Assembly: GCF_030264295.1 (NCBI RefSeq)
Contig: NZ_CP127173.1
Location: 9,865,501 to 9,929,500 of the forward strand
DNA length: 64,000 nt
Source: Amycolatopsis nalaikhensis
GTDB lineage: Bacteria; Actinomycetota; Actinomycetes; Mycobacteriales; Pseudonocardiaceae
Direction: 5' to 3'
Within the stretch, counting starts at the first letter, position 1. Each line of letters opens with the position of its first letter. Position numbers and translations under genes: made by a program. Of this stretch, positions 50,373 to 59,683 are shown piece after piece. The notes under the pieces were generated by a model. That model ran no database searches, had not been told where the DNA came from, and worked only from the letters and a program-made list of their open reading frames with translations.

Positions 50373-52180
50373 TGCAGCTGCTGCGGATCGCCACGGCGGG
50401 CAGCGTCGACGACGGCAAGTCGACGTTGATCGGGCGGCTGCTGTTCGACTCGAAGGCGATCTTCACCGACCAGCTCGCCGCGGTCGAGCGCGCCAGCCGC
50501 GACCGCGGCGAGGACTACCCGGACCTCGCGCTGCTCACCGACGGCCTGCGCGCCGAGCGCGAGCAGGGCATCACGATCGACGTCGCCCACCGCTACTTCG
50601 CCACGCCCAAGCGGAAGTTCATCATCGCGGACACGCCGGGGCACCTGCAGTACACGCGCAACATGGTGACGGGTGCTTCGACGGCCGACCTGGCACTGGT
50701 GCTCGTCGACGCGCGCAAGGGCGTGCTGGAGCAGTCGCGGCGGCACGCGTTCCTCGCGTCGCTGCTCGGGATCGGGCACCTCGTGGTGTGCGTGAACAAG
50801 ATGGACCTGGTCGGCTGGTCGCGCGAGCGGTTCGACGAGATCCGCGAGGAGTTCCGCCGGTTCGCGATGAAGCTGGACGTCGCGGACCTGACGTTCGTCC
50901 CGGTTTCGGCGTTGCACGGCGACAACGTCGTCCACCGCAGCGCCAGCATGCCTTGGTACGAAGGGACTTCACTGCTGCACCAGCTCGAAGAGGTGCACGT
51001 CGCCTCGGACCGGAACCTGATCGACGCGCGGTTCCCGGTGCAGTACGTGATCCGCCGGTCGGACTTCCGCGGTTACGCGGGCACGATCGCGGGCGGAGTG
51101 TTCAAGCCGGGTGACGAGGTCGTGGCGCTGCCGTCGGGGTTCACGTCCCGGGTGCGCGCGGTGTGGGGTCCGGGCGGGACGCCGCTGGCGGAGGCGTTCA
51201 CCGGGCAGGCGGTGGCCGTCGAGCTGACGGACGACCTCGATCTGGGGCGCGGCGCGATGCTGTGCCGCCCGGGCAACCGCGCGGAGTCGGCCCGCGAGGT
51301 CGACGCGCTGGTGTGCTGGTTCTCGGCGCGTTCCTCGCTGACGCCCGGGGCGTCGTACGCGGTCCGGCACACGACGACCGAGACCCGCGGCACGGTGGAA
51401 CGGCTGGAGTACCGCCTCGACGTGACGACGTTGCACCGCTCGGAAGCGGATTCGCTGTCGTTGAACGACATCGGCCGGATACGGCTGCGCACGCGGGCAC
51501 CGCTGCTGTTCGACCCGTACCGCCGCAACCGCGCGACGGGCGGCTTCCTGCTGGTGGACGAGCACACGGGTGACACGGTCGCGGCGGGCATGATCACGGG
51601 CGCGGTGGCGTCCCCGGTGGTCTGGCACACGGCGGCGGTCCGCCGCGAGGACCGCCCGACCCGCGGCGCGACGGTGTGGCTGACGGGGCTGTCGGCGTCG
51701 GGCAAGTCGTCGGTGGCGGTGGAGCTGGAGCGCAGGCTGGTGGCGGCGGGCCGCCCGGCGTACTTGCTGGACGGCGACAACTTGCGCCACGGGCTGAACG
51801 CGGGCCTCGGCTTCAGCCCGGCGGACCGCGCGGAGAACGTCCGGCGGGTGGCGGAGGTGGCGCGCCTGTTCGCGGACGCGGGCGTGGTGGCGATCGCGTC
51901 GCTGATCAGCCCGTACGAGGCGGACCGCACGCGAGCGCGGTCGATCCACGACGGGTTGCCGTTCGTGGAGGTCTTCGTCGACACGCCGCTGGAGGTGTGC
52001 GAGGCGCGGGACCCGAAGGGGATGTACGCGAAGGCGCGCGCGGGGGAGATCACGGGCTTCACGGGCATCGACGCCCCGTACGAACGGCCATCGTCCCCGG
52101 ACCTGGTGCTGCGACCGGGCGACGGCGACCCGGCGGCCATGGCGGCGGCGATCCAGGCGTTGCTCGACGACCTCGCCTAG
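50372..52180 (+). CDS. cysNC: CysN-CysC fusion: sulfate adenylyltransferase subunit 1 / APS kinase
   Basis: 602 residues. Residues about 1-420: translation-factor-type GTPase CysN with G1 GSVDDGKSTLIGRL, switch EREQGITIDVAHRYF, G3 ADTPGHLQYTRN and G4 NKMDLVG. Residues about 425-602: APS kinase CysC with Walker A GLSASGKSSVAVE, YLLDGDNLRHGLNAGLGFS and ASLISPYEADRTRARSIHDG. Together with CysD it converts sulfate to PAPS. No cysH/cysI reduction genes are near; the divergent operon holds a sulfotransferase, so PAPS here may serve sulfation rather than assimilation. Confidence 0.95.
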   Translation: MQLLRIATAGSVDDGKSTLIGRLLFDSKAIFTDQLAAVERASRDRGEDYPDLALLTDGLRAEREQGITIDVAHRYFATPKRKFIIADTPGHLQYTRNMVTGASTADLALVLVDARKGVLEQSRRHAFLASLLGIGHLVVCVNKMDLVGWSRERFDEIREEFRRFAMKLDVADLTFVPVSALHGDNVVHRSASMPWYEGTSLLHQLEEVHVASDRNLIDARFPVQYVIRRSDFRGYAGTIAGGVFKPGDEVVALPSGFTSRVRAVWGPGGTPLAEAFTGQAVAVELTDDLDLGRGAMLCRPGNRAESAREVDALVCWFSARSSLTPGASYAVRHTTTETRGTVERLEYRLDVTTLHRSEADSLSLNDIGRIRLRTRAPLLFDPYRRNRATGGFLLVDEHTGDTVAAGMITGAVASPVVWHTAAVRREDRPTRGATVWLTGLSASGKSSVAVELERRLVAAGRPAYLLDGDNLRHGLNAGLGFSPADRAENVRRVAEVARLFADAGVVAIASLISPYEADRTRARSIHDGLPFVEVFVDTPLEVCEARDPKGMYAKARAGEITGFTGIDAPYERPSSPDLVLRPGDGDPAAMAAAIQALLDDLA

Positions 52181-52183
52181 CCC

Positions 52184-52229
52184 GTCGTGAGTGTTTAGGG
52201 CGGTTAGAACCGCCCTAAACACTCACGAC
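52184..52229. repeat. Family A 46-bp palindrome, copy 4
   Basis: Identical arms and AG centre. It starts 3 bases after the cysNC stop and ends 3 bases before the stop of the convergent response-regulator gene. Likely bidirectional terminator. Confidence 0.92.
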
Positions 52230-52232
52230 CGC

Positions 52233-52886
52233 CTAGCCCGCGGGGGTCACGAAACCCGAGTCGTACGCGCGGATCACCGCCTGGGTCCGGTCTCGCGCAC
52301 CCAGCTTGGCGAGGACGTTGCCCACGTGGGTCTTCACTGTCTGGATCCCGAGGTACAGTTCTCCGGCGATTTCCACATTGGACAGACCGCCTGCCATGAG
52401 CCGCAGGACTTCGCGTTCGCGTTCGGTCAGACCGGCGCTCGCCAGCGCGTCACCCGCTGGAGACGGCCCGTGCTGGGCGGCCAGGCGTCGGATCGCCGCC
52501 GGGAACAGGAGGGAGTCGCCCGTCATGACCGTGCGGATCGCCGCGACGATCTCTTCGGGGCGTGCGCGTTTCAGGAGGAACCCGCTGGCGCCCGCGACCA
52601 GGGCGTCGTAGACGTAGTCGTCGTTTTCGAAGGTGGTCACCACGATCACCTTCGGCGGATCCTCCACTGTGGACATCAGGTGGGTGGTCGCGCGGATCCC
52701 GTCGACCGCGGGCATCCGGACGTCCATCAGCACGACGTCCGGGCGAAGGCGGGCCACCAGGCCGGGGACTTCGGCGCCGTCGGCGGCCTCGCCGACCACC
52801 GCCAGGCCGGGTTCGGTGTCGATGATCGCCTTCAGTCCGGCGCGGATCAGGGGCTCGTCGTCGACAAGGAGAACGCGCACGTTCAT
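52233..52886 (-). CDS. NarL/LuxR-type response regulator
   Basis: 217 residues. Receiver domain with acid pair Asp9/Asp10 and phospho-acceptor Asp55 (VVLMDVRMPAVDG), and Lys in GFLLKRARPEEI. LuxR HTH LTEREREVLRLMAGGLSNVE, then TVKTHVGNVLAKLGARDRTQ. Partner of the histidine kinase gene upstream (79-bp gap). Target genes unknown. Confidence 0.95.
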   Translation of the reverse strand: MNVRVLLVDDEPLIRAGLKAIIDTEPGLAVVGEAADGAEVPGLVARLRPDVVLMDVRMPAVDGIRATTHLMSTVEDPPKVIVVTTFENDDYVYDALVAGASGFLLKRARPEEIVAAIRTVMTGDSLLFPAAIRRLAAQHGPSPAGDALASAGLTEREREVLRLMAGGLSNVEIAGELYLGIQTVKTHVGNVLAKLGARDRTQAVIRAYDSGFVTPAG

Positions 52887-52965
52887 CGCCCGCTCCCGCG
52901 CACCGAGCCGCCAGCCACCCGCACCACCCGGGTCAGCCGCTCGCCGTCGACCGGCACCCCCGCAC

Positions 52966-54193
52966 TCATCGCCCACTCCCCCACGGCACCCGCACCACGA
53001 CCTCCCACCGCTCGTCCACCCGCCCGGCCGACAGCTCGCCGCCCAGTACCGCCACCCGCTCCGTCATGCCCCGCACCCCGCGGCCGCCGCCGGATCGGCC
53101 CGAGCCGCCGCCCAGTGGGTTCGCCACCTTTGCCACCAGCTCGTGCCCCGTGACCTCCACGACCACCGCCACCGGGACCCTACCGGCGTGCCGCACCGCG
53201 TTGGTCAGGCATTCCTGCAGGATCCGGTACACCTCGCGGGACACCACCGCGGGCACCGCGGCCAGGTCGCCATCGATTTCGGCGGTCACCTCGGTGCCCG
53301 CCAGCCGCGTCGTCTCCAGCAGGGCCGGGAAGCTCCGTCAGCGTCGGCCGCGGTGTGCGGCCCGCCGCCTCCTCGCGCAGGAGCCCGAGGACGTGGTCGA
53401 GGTCGTCGAGCGCCGTGCGGGCCGACTCCTCGATCGCGCCCAGCGCGCGCTCGGTGAAGTCCGGGTCGGTGCGCAGCGTCCGGCGAGCCGCGCCCGCCTG
53501 CACCGTGACGACGCTCAGCGCGTGCCCCACCGAGTCGTGCAGCTCCCTGGCCAGCCGGTTGCGCTCGGCGAGCTGCTCGGTCCGCCGCTCCAGCCGGGCG
53601 ATCCGGTCGGCCGCGCTCATCCCCAGCAGCCCGGCCGCCGCGCGGCGCAGCAGCCCGCCGACCGCCCACACCGCGTACACCAGCAGCACCGTGGCGAGCA
53701 CGAACACCACCGGCAGCCACGCCGACGCCCAGCCCGTCGGCACGCGCACCTCGTCGCCTTCACCGGTCTGGATGAGGTGCCCGGTGAACACGGCGCTGAC
53801 CGACACGCCGATCGCGACCGGCGCCAGGAGGCTGAAGAAGCTGACCACGAACCCGGCGACGACGTGCAGCACGAACATCGTCGCCGCGTGCAGGCGGCCG
53901 CGGCGGGTGTGCGGCTGGGCGGGCGCGTCCGGCACCGGGTCGTCCAGCAGCTCGCGGATCGCCGTCGACTCGAGCACGTGCACCGCGGGCAGGAACGCCG
54001 TCGCGGCCAGGACGAGCAGCGTCAGCGCGCCGCCGACCAGCGTCGCGCGCTCCAACGTCGTGACGAACGGCAGCAGCGACGGCACGGCGACCGCGGAGAA
54101 CAGCAGGTAGGGCACGCTGATCGCGCCACCGAGGACGAGGTACACCCAGCGGCGGTACGTCGCCTTGTTCGTCAAAGGCCGGAATACGCGCAC
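52966..54193 (-). pseudogene. NarL-type sensor histidine kinase, frameshifted
   Basis: About 408 residues when the two frames are joined. The N-terminus has four to five transmembrane helices. HisKA_3: ERNRLARELHDSVGHALSVV with the phospho-His. Then a one-base insertion near 53329-53335 (GAGCTTCCC where GAGCTCCC is expected) shifts the frame; the continuation in the next frame has RILQECLTNAVRHAGR (N box) and GRGVRGMTERVAVLGGEL (G box). All functional motifs are preserved, so the break may be a sequence error. Start GTG 54193. Sensed signal unknown. Confidence 0.82.
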
Positions 54194-54353
54194 CGGTCGA
54201 TCTTCGCAGGCCCGGCGCGGCGGGCGCCTCCCTCTCGCGGTGGACCCCGCCCCCTTCAAGGTATAGCCGACCCCGGGGCTTGCGGCAAGGCCGGGGTGAT
54301 CGTCCAGAATGGCCGCTCCGAACGCCGTGACGTGGGGAAATGGGGATTCACAG

Positions 54354-55568
54354 GTGCGTGTTCTGATGACGACGTGGGGGTCGCGCGGGGACGTCGAGCC
54401 GCTGGCCGGGCTCGCGGTGGCCGTGCGGGAGCTCGGCGGCGAGGCGGTGGTGTGCGCGCCGCCGGACGAGGAGTTCGTGACGTTGCTGGACCGGGTCGGC
54501 GTGCCGATGGTGCCGCTCGGCCCGACGGTCCACTCGATCGTGGCCAACCCGAAGCCGCCGACGGGCGAGGACGCGTTCCGGCTCGCGCCCGAGCTGGTCC
54601 GCGCGCGGTTCGAGACGCTGACGGAGGCGGCCGAGGGCTGTGACGCGCTCCTGGCGACGGGGCTGATGCCCGCCGGCGCGCCGGACGTCGCGGAGAAGCT
54701 GGGGCTGCCGTACGTGTTCGCGTGCTTCCACCTGCTGGGCCTGCCGTCGCGGCACGTCCCGCCGCCGATGCTGCGGCCGGGCCCGCCGTCCCCGGCGGGC
54801 GAGACGGACAACCGAGTGCTGTGGCGCCAGGACGCGGAGCGGGTGAACGCGCTGTACCGCCCGGCGGTCAACGAGCACCGGGCGGCGATCGGCCTGGCCC
54901 CGGTGGACAACGTCCGCGACTACGTTTTCACGGAGCAGCCGTGGCTCGCGGCGGACCCGGTGCTGTGCCCGTCGGAGGGCAAGACGGACCTGAACGTCTT
55001 CCAGACCGGCGCGTGGACGCTGCCTGACGACCGGCCGCTCCAGCCGGAGTTGGAGGAGTTCCTGGGGGCTGGGGAGCCTCCGGTGTACGTCGGCTTCGGC
55101 AGCATGGCCGCGCACGCACCGAAGGACGCCGCCCGGGTGGCCATCGAAGCGGTGCGGACGCGGGGGCGCCGGGTGGTGCTGGCCAGCGGCTGGGCGGGCT
55201 TGACCGCGATCGACGAGCTTGACGACTGCTTCGTCGTGGGTGACGTCAACCAGCAGGCGCTGTTCCCCCGCGTCGCGGCGGTCGTGCACCACGGCGGCGC
55301 GGGGACGACCTTCGCGGCCACCCGGGCGGGGGTGCCCCAGGTCGTGGTGCCGCGGATCGCGGACCAGCCGCTGTGGGCCGCGCGGGTGGCCGAGCTGGGG
55401 ATCGGCGCGGCTCACCTGGATCCGAGCCCGACGGCCGAGTCGCTTTCCGCCGCGCTGGCCGAGGTGTTGACGCCGGAGACGCGGGCGCGCGCGAAGGCGG
55501 TGGCCGCGGAGGTTCGGATCGACGGGGCGACCGTGGCGGCCAAGAGGCTGCTCGACCTGGCCGCGTAA
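54354..55568 (+). CDS. Glycosyltransferase, GtfE-like (glycopeptide/sterol type)
   Basis: 404 residues from GTG 54354; ATG 54309 is possible but would add non-conserved residues. N-terminus MRVLMTTWGSRGDVEPLAGL matches the GT28/GT1 group that includes vancomycin-type and sterol glucosyltransferases. C-terminal nucleotide-sugar motif VVHHGGAGTTFAATRAGVPQ. No glycopeptide or polyketide genes surround it, so a housekeeping or defensive role is more likely than antibiotic tailoring. Confidence 0.9.
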   Translation: MRVLMTTWGSRGDVEPLAGLAVAVRELGGEAVVCAPPDEEFVTLLDRVGVPMVPLGPTVHSIVANPKPPTGEDAFRLAPELVRARFETLTEAAEGCDALLATGLMPAGAPDVAEKLGLPYVFACFHLLGLPSRHVPPPMLRPGPPSPAGETDNRVLWRQDAERVNALYRPAVNEHRAAIGLAPVDNVRDYVFTEQPWLAADPVLCPSEGKTDLNVFQTGAWTLPDDRPLQPELEEFLGAGEPPVYVGFGSMAAHAPKDAARVAIEAVRTRGRRVVLASGWAGLTAIDELDDCFVVGDVNQQALFPRVAAVVHHGGAGTTFAATRAGVPQVVVPRIADQPLWAARVAELGIGAAHLDPSPTAESLSAALAEVLTPETRARAKAVAAEVRIDGATVAAKRLLDLAA

Positions 55569-55694
55569 CCGGGGCGGCGACCGGGCGGCGCTTGCGGCCC
55601 CGGAGCCGCGCGGGGCACGCCACCCGCGACCGCGGACGACCCCGCCGGGCCGACCACGGGCGGCCGAGCGCCCCTCAACCGGCCGCCTGCCCAA

Positions 55695-55779
55695 GCGCCC
55701 CAAGGCGGCCTTGGTTGCGTCTCACGCACCGAAGGCCGCCTTGGGTGCGTCTCACGCACCGAAGGCCACATTGGGGCGC
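55695..55779. repeat. Family B double-hairpin element, copy 4
   Basis: 85-bp element. Left outer arm GCGCCCCAAGGCGGCC and right arm GGCCACATTGGGGCGC, with inner GTGCGTCTCACGCACC hairpins; the arm modules are recombined relative to other copies. It lies in a 223-bp gap between the convergent glycosyltransferase and snapalysin genes; nothing else was recognised there. Confidence 0.88.
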
Positions 55780-55791
55780 TCCGGCCGCCGC

Positions 55792-56316
55792 TCAGTGCAC
55801 CACCTGGCGGCTCTCCTCCCGCGCCGCCGCGAAACCGTTCACCCACAACGACTGCACCTTTGCCGCCTCCGCCGCGTCCGGGTTGGCGTTCTTGCACGCC
55901 GTCCCCGGGCCGTGGCCCGACATCAGCTCCGTGCACGGTCCGCTGTAGTGGTCCGGCAACCCCAGGTTGTGGCCCAGCTCGTGCGCCGCGATGCGGGTCG
56001 GGTCGTAGCCCTCCGCCACCTGGCTCGTGTCCAGGTAGATGTCGCCTCGGCCATGGCCGTTCGTGTTCGTGTACGAGCCGCCGCTGTGCGTCTCGTGGAA
56101 CACGATCGTCGCCCCCGTGCTCCGCTTCACCAACCTCACGTCCGTCACCGCGGCGTTCCAGTTGGCCGCCCCCTGGTCGATCTGGGCGAGGTAGTCCGGT
56201 GCGCCCGAGGAGCTGTAGTAGAGCGTCGTGACCGCGGCCGCCGAAGCGCCGGGGGCGAACCCGATGCCCATCGCCGTCGCGAGCGCCAGGGCCGCGCCGA
56301 TCACCCGTCCGTTCAT
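55792..56316 (-). CDS. Snapalysin-type secreted metalloprotease (M7)
   Basis: 174 residues. Secretion signal about 1-31 (ALALATAMGIGFAPGASA). The zinc site IAAHELGHNLGLPDHYSGPC is the HExxHxxGxxD motif of snapalysin, small neutral proteases of Streptomyces and relatives, and TELMSG is the downstream Met-turn-like segment. AAGGAGA precedes ATG 56316. Cys pair at the C-terminal side (Cys in GPC, then TACKN) may form a disulfide. Confidence 0.93.
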   Translation of the reverse strand: MNGRVIGAALALATAMGIGFAPGASAAAVTTLYYSSSGAPDYLAQIDQGAANWNAAVTDVRLVKRSTGATIVFHETHSGGSYTNTNGHGRGDIYLDTSQVAEGYDPTRIAAHELGHNLGLPDHYSGPCTELMSGHGPGTACKNANPDAAEAAKVQSLWVNGFAAAREESRQVVH

Positions 56317-56484
56317 CGTGTCTCCTTCGTCCGGTTCAGAGAACACTTCACCGTCGTTCGCGGAATCACGTTAGAAGTCCACCGACAACGCGGCCACGGC
56401 CGAAAGTAGCTCCCTCGCGGGAGGGAGCCCGGTCCCGCCGCTGCGTGAGCCGCCCGCCCCCGCCGCCGTGGTCTGCTCTGCGGC

Positions 56485-58422
56485 GTGGACATCCTGCTGG
56501 GCTTGCTGACCCTCCCCCTGTACGTGCTCGTGCTGTGGCCGCTGGTCGTCGCGTCGCGGCGGGTGCTCGGCGTCCGGATCGGTGCCGTGCGCGCGCTGTG
56601 CGCCGCCGGGTTCGGGTGGCTCGTCGCCGGCGGGATCGCGCAGGCCTTCCCGCTTTCCCTGCTGCACAACGGCGGTGCCGCCCTCGGCCTGCTGATCCCG
56701 TTGGCGGGCAGTGCTTTCCTCGCGACGCTGATCTTCCTGTTCGTCGCCGAGATGGCGGTGCCCGCCGGCGGCGGGTTCGGCAGGCTGCGGTCGGTCCGGA
56801 CGCGGATCTCCCGGGCCCGCCGGTACTCGCAGATCACCCGGATCGCGATCAAGCACGGCCTCGGCCGGTACCTGGCCGGCCGCCGCGAGCCGGGCCTCGC
56901 GCCCGGGCGGCACGCCAAGCTCGCCCGGTCGCTGCGCCGCGCCCTCGAGGAGGGCGGCGTGACGTTCGTGAAGCTCGGACAGCTCCTCTCCACCCGCGCC
57001 GACCTGCTGCCGCCGGTGTTCGTCGAGGAGCTCGGCAAGCTGCAGGACCAGGTCGCGCCCGCCCGCACCGACGCCGTGTGGGCGGTGCTCACCGAAGAGC
57101 TCGGCGGCTCACCCGACGACGTCTTCGCGGAGTTCGACCCCGAACCGCTGGCCGCCGCGTCGGTCGCGCAGGTCTACCGCGCCCGGCTGCGCGGTGGCGA
57201 GGACGTCGTCGTCAAGGTCCAGCGGCCCGGCGTGCGGGAGCAGGCCGAACGCGACGTCGACATCGTCCGGCGCGTCGCCGCGGCGTTGGAAGACCGCACG
57301 GACTGGGCGCGCTCGCTCGGCGTCGCCGAACTCGCCGACGGGTTCGCCGCCGCGCTGGCCGAAGAGCTCGACTTCACCATCGAGGCCCGCAACATCGCCG
57401 CCGTGGCCGCGACTTCGTGCCCGGACGTCGCGCTGCCGATCGTCCACAAAGCACTGTCCACCGAGCGCGTACTGGTGATGTCCAAACTGGACGGAAAGCC
57501 GCTCGAGACCGCCCCCAAAGCCGACCGCAAGCGCCTGGCCCGGTCGCTGCTGCGGTGCCTGCTGGACCAGGTGATGGTCGGCGGCGTCTTCCACGCCGAC
57601 CCGCACCCGGGCAACCTCATGCTGCTGGCCGACGGCCGCCTGGGCCTGCTCGACTTCGGCTCGGTCGGCCGCCTCGACGCGGGCCTGCGCGGCGGCCTGC
57701 AGAACCTCGTCCTGGCCCTGGACCGCGGCGACCCGGCGGCCCTGCGCGACGGCCTCCTGGAGATCGTCGACCGCACCGGCGACATCGACGAGCAGCGCCT
57801 CGAACGCGCCCTCGGCGCCCTGGTCGCCCGGCACTTCGGGCCCGGCCGGACCCCGGACCTCGACCTGTTCACCGGCCTCTTCCGGGTCGTCGCCGACTTC
57901 CGGCTGAGCGTGCCGCCGCCGGTCGCCGCGGTGTTCCGCGCGCTGGCCACGGTGGAGGGCACGCTCGCCGCGCTCGACCCCGGGTTCGACGTCGTCGCCG
58001 AGTCACGCGCGTTCGCCGTCGAGCGGGTCGGCGCCGGGCTGCGGCCGGACTCGCTGCGCCGCACCGCCACCACCGAGCTCATGGCGCTGCTGCCGGTGCT
58101 GCGCCGCATCCCGCGCCGCGTCGACCGGATCGGCGCGGCCCTGGAGGAGGGCAGGCTGTCGGTGAACGTCCGGCTGTTCTCCGACGAGCGCGACCGCGAC
58201 GTCGTGACCGGGCTGGTGCACGAGGTCCTGCTGGCGTTCGTCGGCGCGGCGACCGGGCTGATGGCGGTGTTGCTGCTCAGCGGCTCCGGCGGGCCCCGGA
58301 TCCTGCCGGAGCTGACGCTGCACCAGGTGTTCGGCTACAACCTGCTGGTGATCAGCGCGCTGGTGGGCCTGCGGCTGCTGTTCGTCGTCTTCCGGCGCTC
58401 CGGACGGCGGTCAGCCCGCTGA
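56485..58422 (+). CDS. UbiB/AarF (ABC1) family kinase-like protein
   Basis: 645 residues from GTG 56485. N-terminal membrane helices (about 1-95), then the UbiB kinase-like core: KxGQ motif TFVKLGQLLSTRADLLPP, Ala-rich loop AAASVAQVYRARLR, VVVKVQRPGV (ATP Lys), catalytic loop FHADPHPGNLMLL and LLDFGSVGRL, then two C-terminal helices. In other bacteria UbiB supports quinone biosynthesis or lipid transport. The 3' end overlaps the YnfA gene by 12 bp in opposite orientation. Confidence 0.92.
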   Translation: MDILLGLLTLPLYVLVLWPLVVASRRVLGVRIGAVRALCAAGFGWLVAGGIAQAFPLSLLHNGGAALGLLIPLAGSAFLATLIFLFVAEMAVPAGGGFGRLRSVRTRISRARRYSQITRIAIKHGLGRYLAGRREPGLAPGRHAKLARSLRRALEEGGVTFVKLGQLLSTRADLLPPVFVEELGKLQDQVAPARTDAVWAVLTEELGGSPDDVFAEFDPEPLAAASVAQVYRARLRGGEDVVVKVQRPGVREQAERDVDIVRRVAAALEDRTDWARSLGVAELADGFAAALAEELDFTIEARNIAAVAATSCPDVALPIVHKALSTERVLVMSKLDGKPLETAPKADRKRLARSLLRCLLDQVMVGGVFHADPHPGNLMLLADGRLGLLDFGSVGRLDAGLRGGLQNLVLALDRGDPAALRDGLLEIVDRTGDIDEQRLERALGALVARHFGPGRTPDLDLFTGLFRVVADFRLSVPPPVAAVFRALATVEGTLAALDPGFDVVAESRAFAVERVGAGLRPDSLRRTATTELMALLPVLRRIPRRVDRIGAALEEGRLSVNVRLFSDERDRDVVTGLVHEVLLAFVGAATGLMAVLLLSGSGGPRILPELTLHQVFGYNLLVISALVGLRLLFVVFRRSGRRSAR

Positions 58423-58746
58423 CCGCGGCGCGTACATGATCACCGCGACCCCGGCGAGGCAGAGCAGCGCGCCGATGACGTCGTAGCGGTCGGGGCGGTA
58501 CCCGTCGGCGACCATTCCCCAGGCCAGCGAGCCCGCGACGAACACGCCACCGTACGCGGCGAGGATGCGGCCGAAGTGGGCGTCCGGCTGGAGGGTCGCG
58601 ACGAAGCCGTACACGCCCAGCGCCAGCACTCCCCCGCCGATCCACAGCCAGCCGCGGTTCTCCCGGACGCCTTGCCAGACCAGCCAGGCGCCGCCGATTT
58701 CGCAGACCGCCGCGGCCAGGAACAGGAGGATCGACCGCAGGACCAC
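58411..58746 (-). CDS. YnfA family (UPF0060) membrane protein
   Basis: 111 residues with four transmembrane helices: start MVLRSILLFLAAAVCEIGGA and end LCLAGVAVIMYAP. Related to small multidrug-resistance-like transporters. A drug/metabolite export role is possible but unproven. GTG 58746 start. The 3' end overlaps UbiB by 12 bp. Confidence 0.9.
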   Translation of the reverse strand: MVLRSILLFLAAAVCEIGGAWLVWQGVRENRGWLWIGGGVLALGVYGFVATLQPDAHFGRILAAYGGVFVAGSLAWGMVADGYRPDRYDVIGALLCLAGVAVIMYAPRSAG

Positions 58747-58794
58747 TCCGGGATCGTAGCCCGAGGCCCGCGGTATAGGCCGTTATACGCGAAG

Positions 58795-58818
58795 AAGGCC
58801 GCTCCGGAGAGCGACCTT
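58795..58818 (-). terminator. Terminator after the suf operon
   Basis: Stem AAGGCCGCTC / GAGCGACCTT with a CGGA loop (9 of 10 pairs). On the minus strand the stem is followed by TTCTTCGC, a short U-run. It begins 17 bases past the sufT stop. Confidence 0.7.
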
Positions 58819-58834
58819 CCCTGCGAAACGAGTG

Positions 58835-59237
58835 TCAGACGGTGAAGCCGAGGGCGCGCAGCTGCTCGCGGCCGTCCTCGGTGATCTTCTCCGGGCCCCA
58901 CGGCGGCATCCAGACCCAGTTGATCCGGAAGTCCTTGACCAGGCCGCCGGACGTCAGCGCCGCCGACGTCTGGTCCTCGATCACGTCCGTCAGCGGGCAG
59001 GCCGCCGACGTCAGCGTCATGTCGAGGGTCGCCGTGTTGTCCGGCTCCACGCGGATGTCGTAAACCAGGCCCAGGTCGACCACGTTGATGCCGAGCTTCC
59101 GGGTCGACGACGTCGCGCATGGCCTCTTCGACGTCCTCGATCTTGGCGAGGTCGAGGTCCTGCTTCGCGGTGGTCTCGGCGTCGAGGTCGGCGGCGGTGC
59201 GGCCGTCACGAGCGTCCGTGGCGGTGTCTTCGGTCAT
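58835..59237 (-). pseudogene. sufT: SufT-like metal-sulfur cluster assembly factor (DUF59), frameshifted
   Basis: Two frames together give about 133 residues of DUF59/SufT: VEEAMRDVVDPE from ATG 59237, then after an extra T at about 59097 (GAAGCTCGG, where GAGCTCGG is expected) the second frame reads LGINVVDLGLVYDIRVEPDN, LTSAACPLTDVIEDQT (conserved Cys) and WPPWGPEKITEDGREQL. SufT proteins aid Fe-S cluster maturation. Last gene of the suf operon; ATGA overlap with sufU. The gene is expected to be functional, so the frameshift is likely a sequence artefact. Confidence 0.82.
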
Positions 59238-59683
59238 GCCTTCTCAGCTCCACTGGTCGTCCGGGCGACGGCGTCCTTGAAAGCCATCCAGCCGAGGAGG
59301 GCGCACTTCACGCGGGCGGGGTACTTGGCGACGCCCGCGAAGGCGACCCCGTCCTCCAGCACGTCCTCGTCCGGCTCGACCTTTCCCTTGCCCTGCATCA
59401 GTTCCACGAAGGCGTCCATGGTGGTGAACGCCTCTTCAAGCGTGTGGCCGACGACGAGATCCGTCAAGACCGACGTCGAAGCCTGGCTGATCGAGCAGCC
59501 CTGGCCCTCGTAGGAGACGTCGGCGACCTTCCCGTCGTCGAGCTTGACCCGCAGCGTCACCTCGTCGCCGCAGGTCGGGTTGACCTGGAACGACTCGGCG
59601 TCGAACGGGTCGCGCAGGCCGCGCCCGTGCGGGTTCTTGTAGTGGTCCAGGATGATCTCCTGGTACATGCTCTCCAGGTTCAC
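59234..59683 (-). CDS. sufU: SufU Fe-S assembly protein
   Basis: 149 residues. Zinc-binding sulfurtransferase partner of SufS: Cys38 and Asp40 (NPTCGDEV), Cys63 (EGQGCSISQAS) and Cys127 (RVKCALLGW). It moves sulfane sulfur from SufS toward SufBCD. The insertion of about 18-20 residues that separates SufU from IscU is present. GTG 59683 overlaps the sufS stop as GTGA. Confidence 0.94.
   Translation of the reverse strand: MNLESMYQEIILDHYKNPHGRGLRDPFDAESFQVNPTCGDEVTLRVKLDDGKVADVSYEGQGCSISQASTSVLTDLVVGHTLEEAFTTMDAFVELMQGKGKVEPDEDVLEDGVAFAGVAKYPARVKCALLGWMAFKDAVARTTSGAEKA

Noticed and set aside
54238..54300. GC-rich inverted arms before the GtfE-like gene as an operator
   Set aside because: Arms match poorly (many mismatches) and GC-rich chance pairing explains them.
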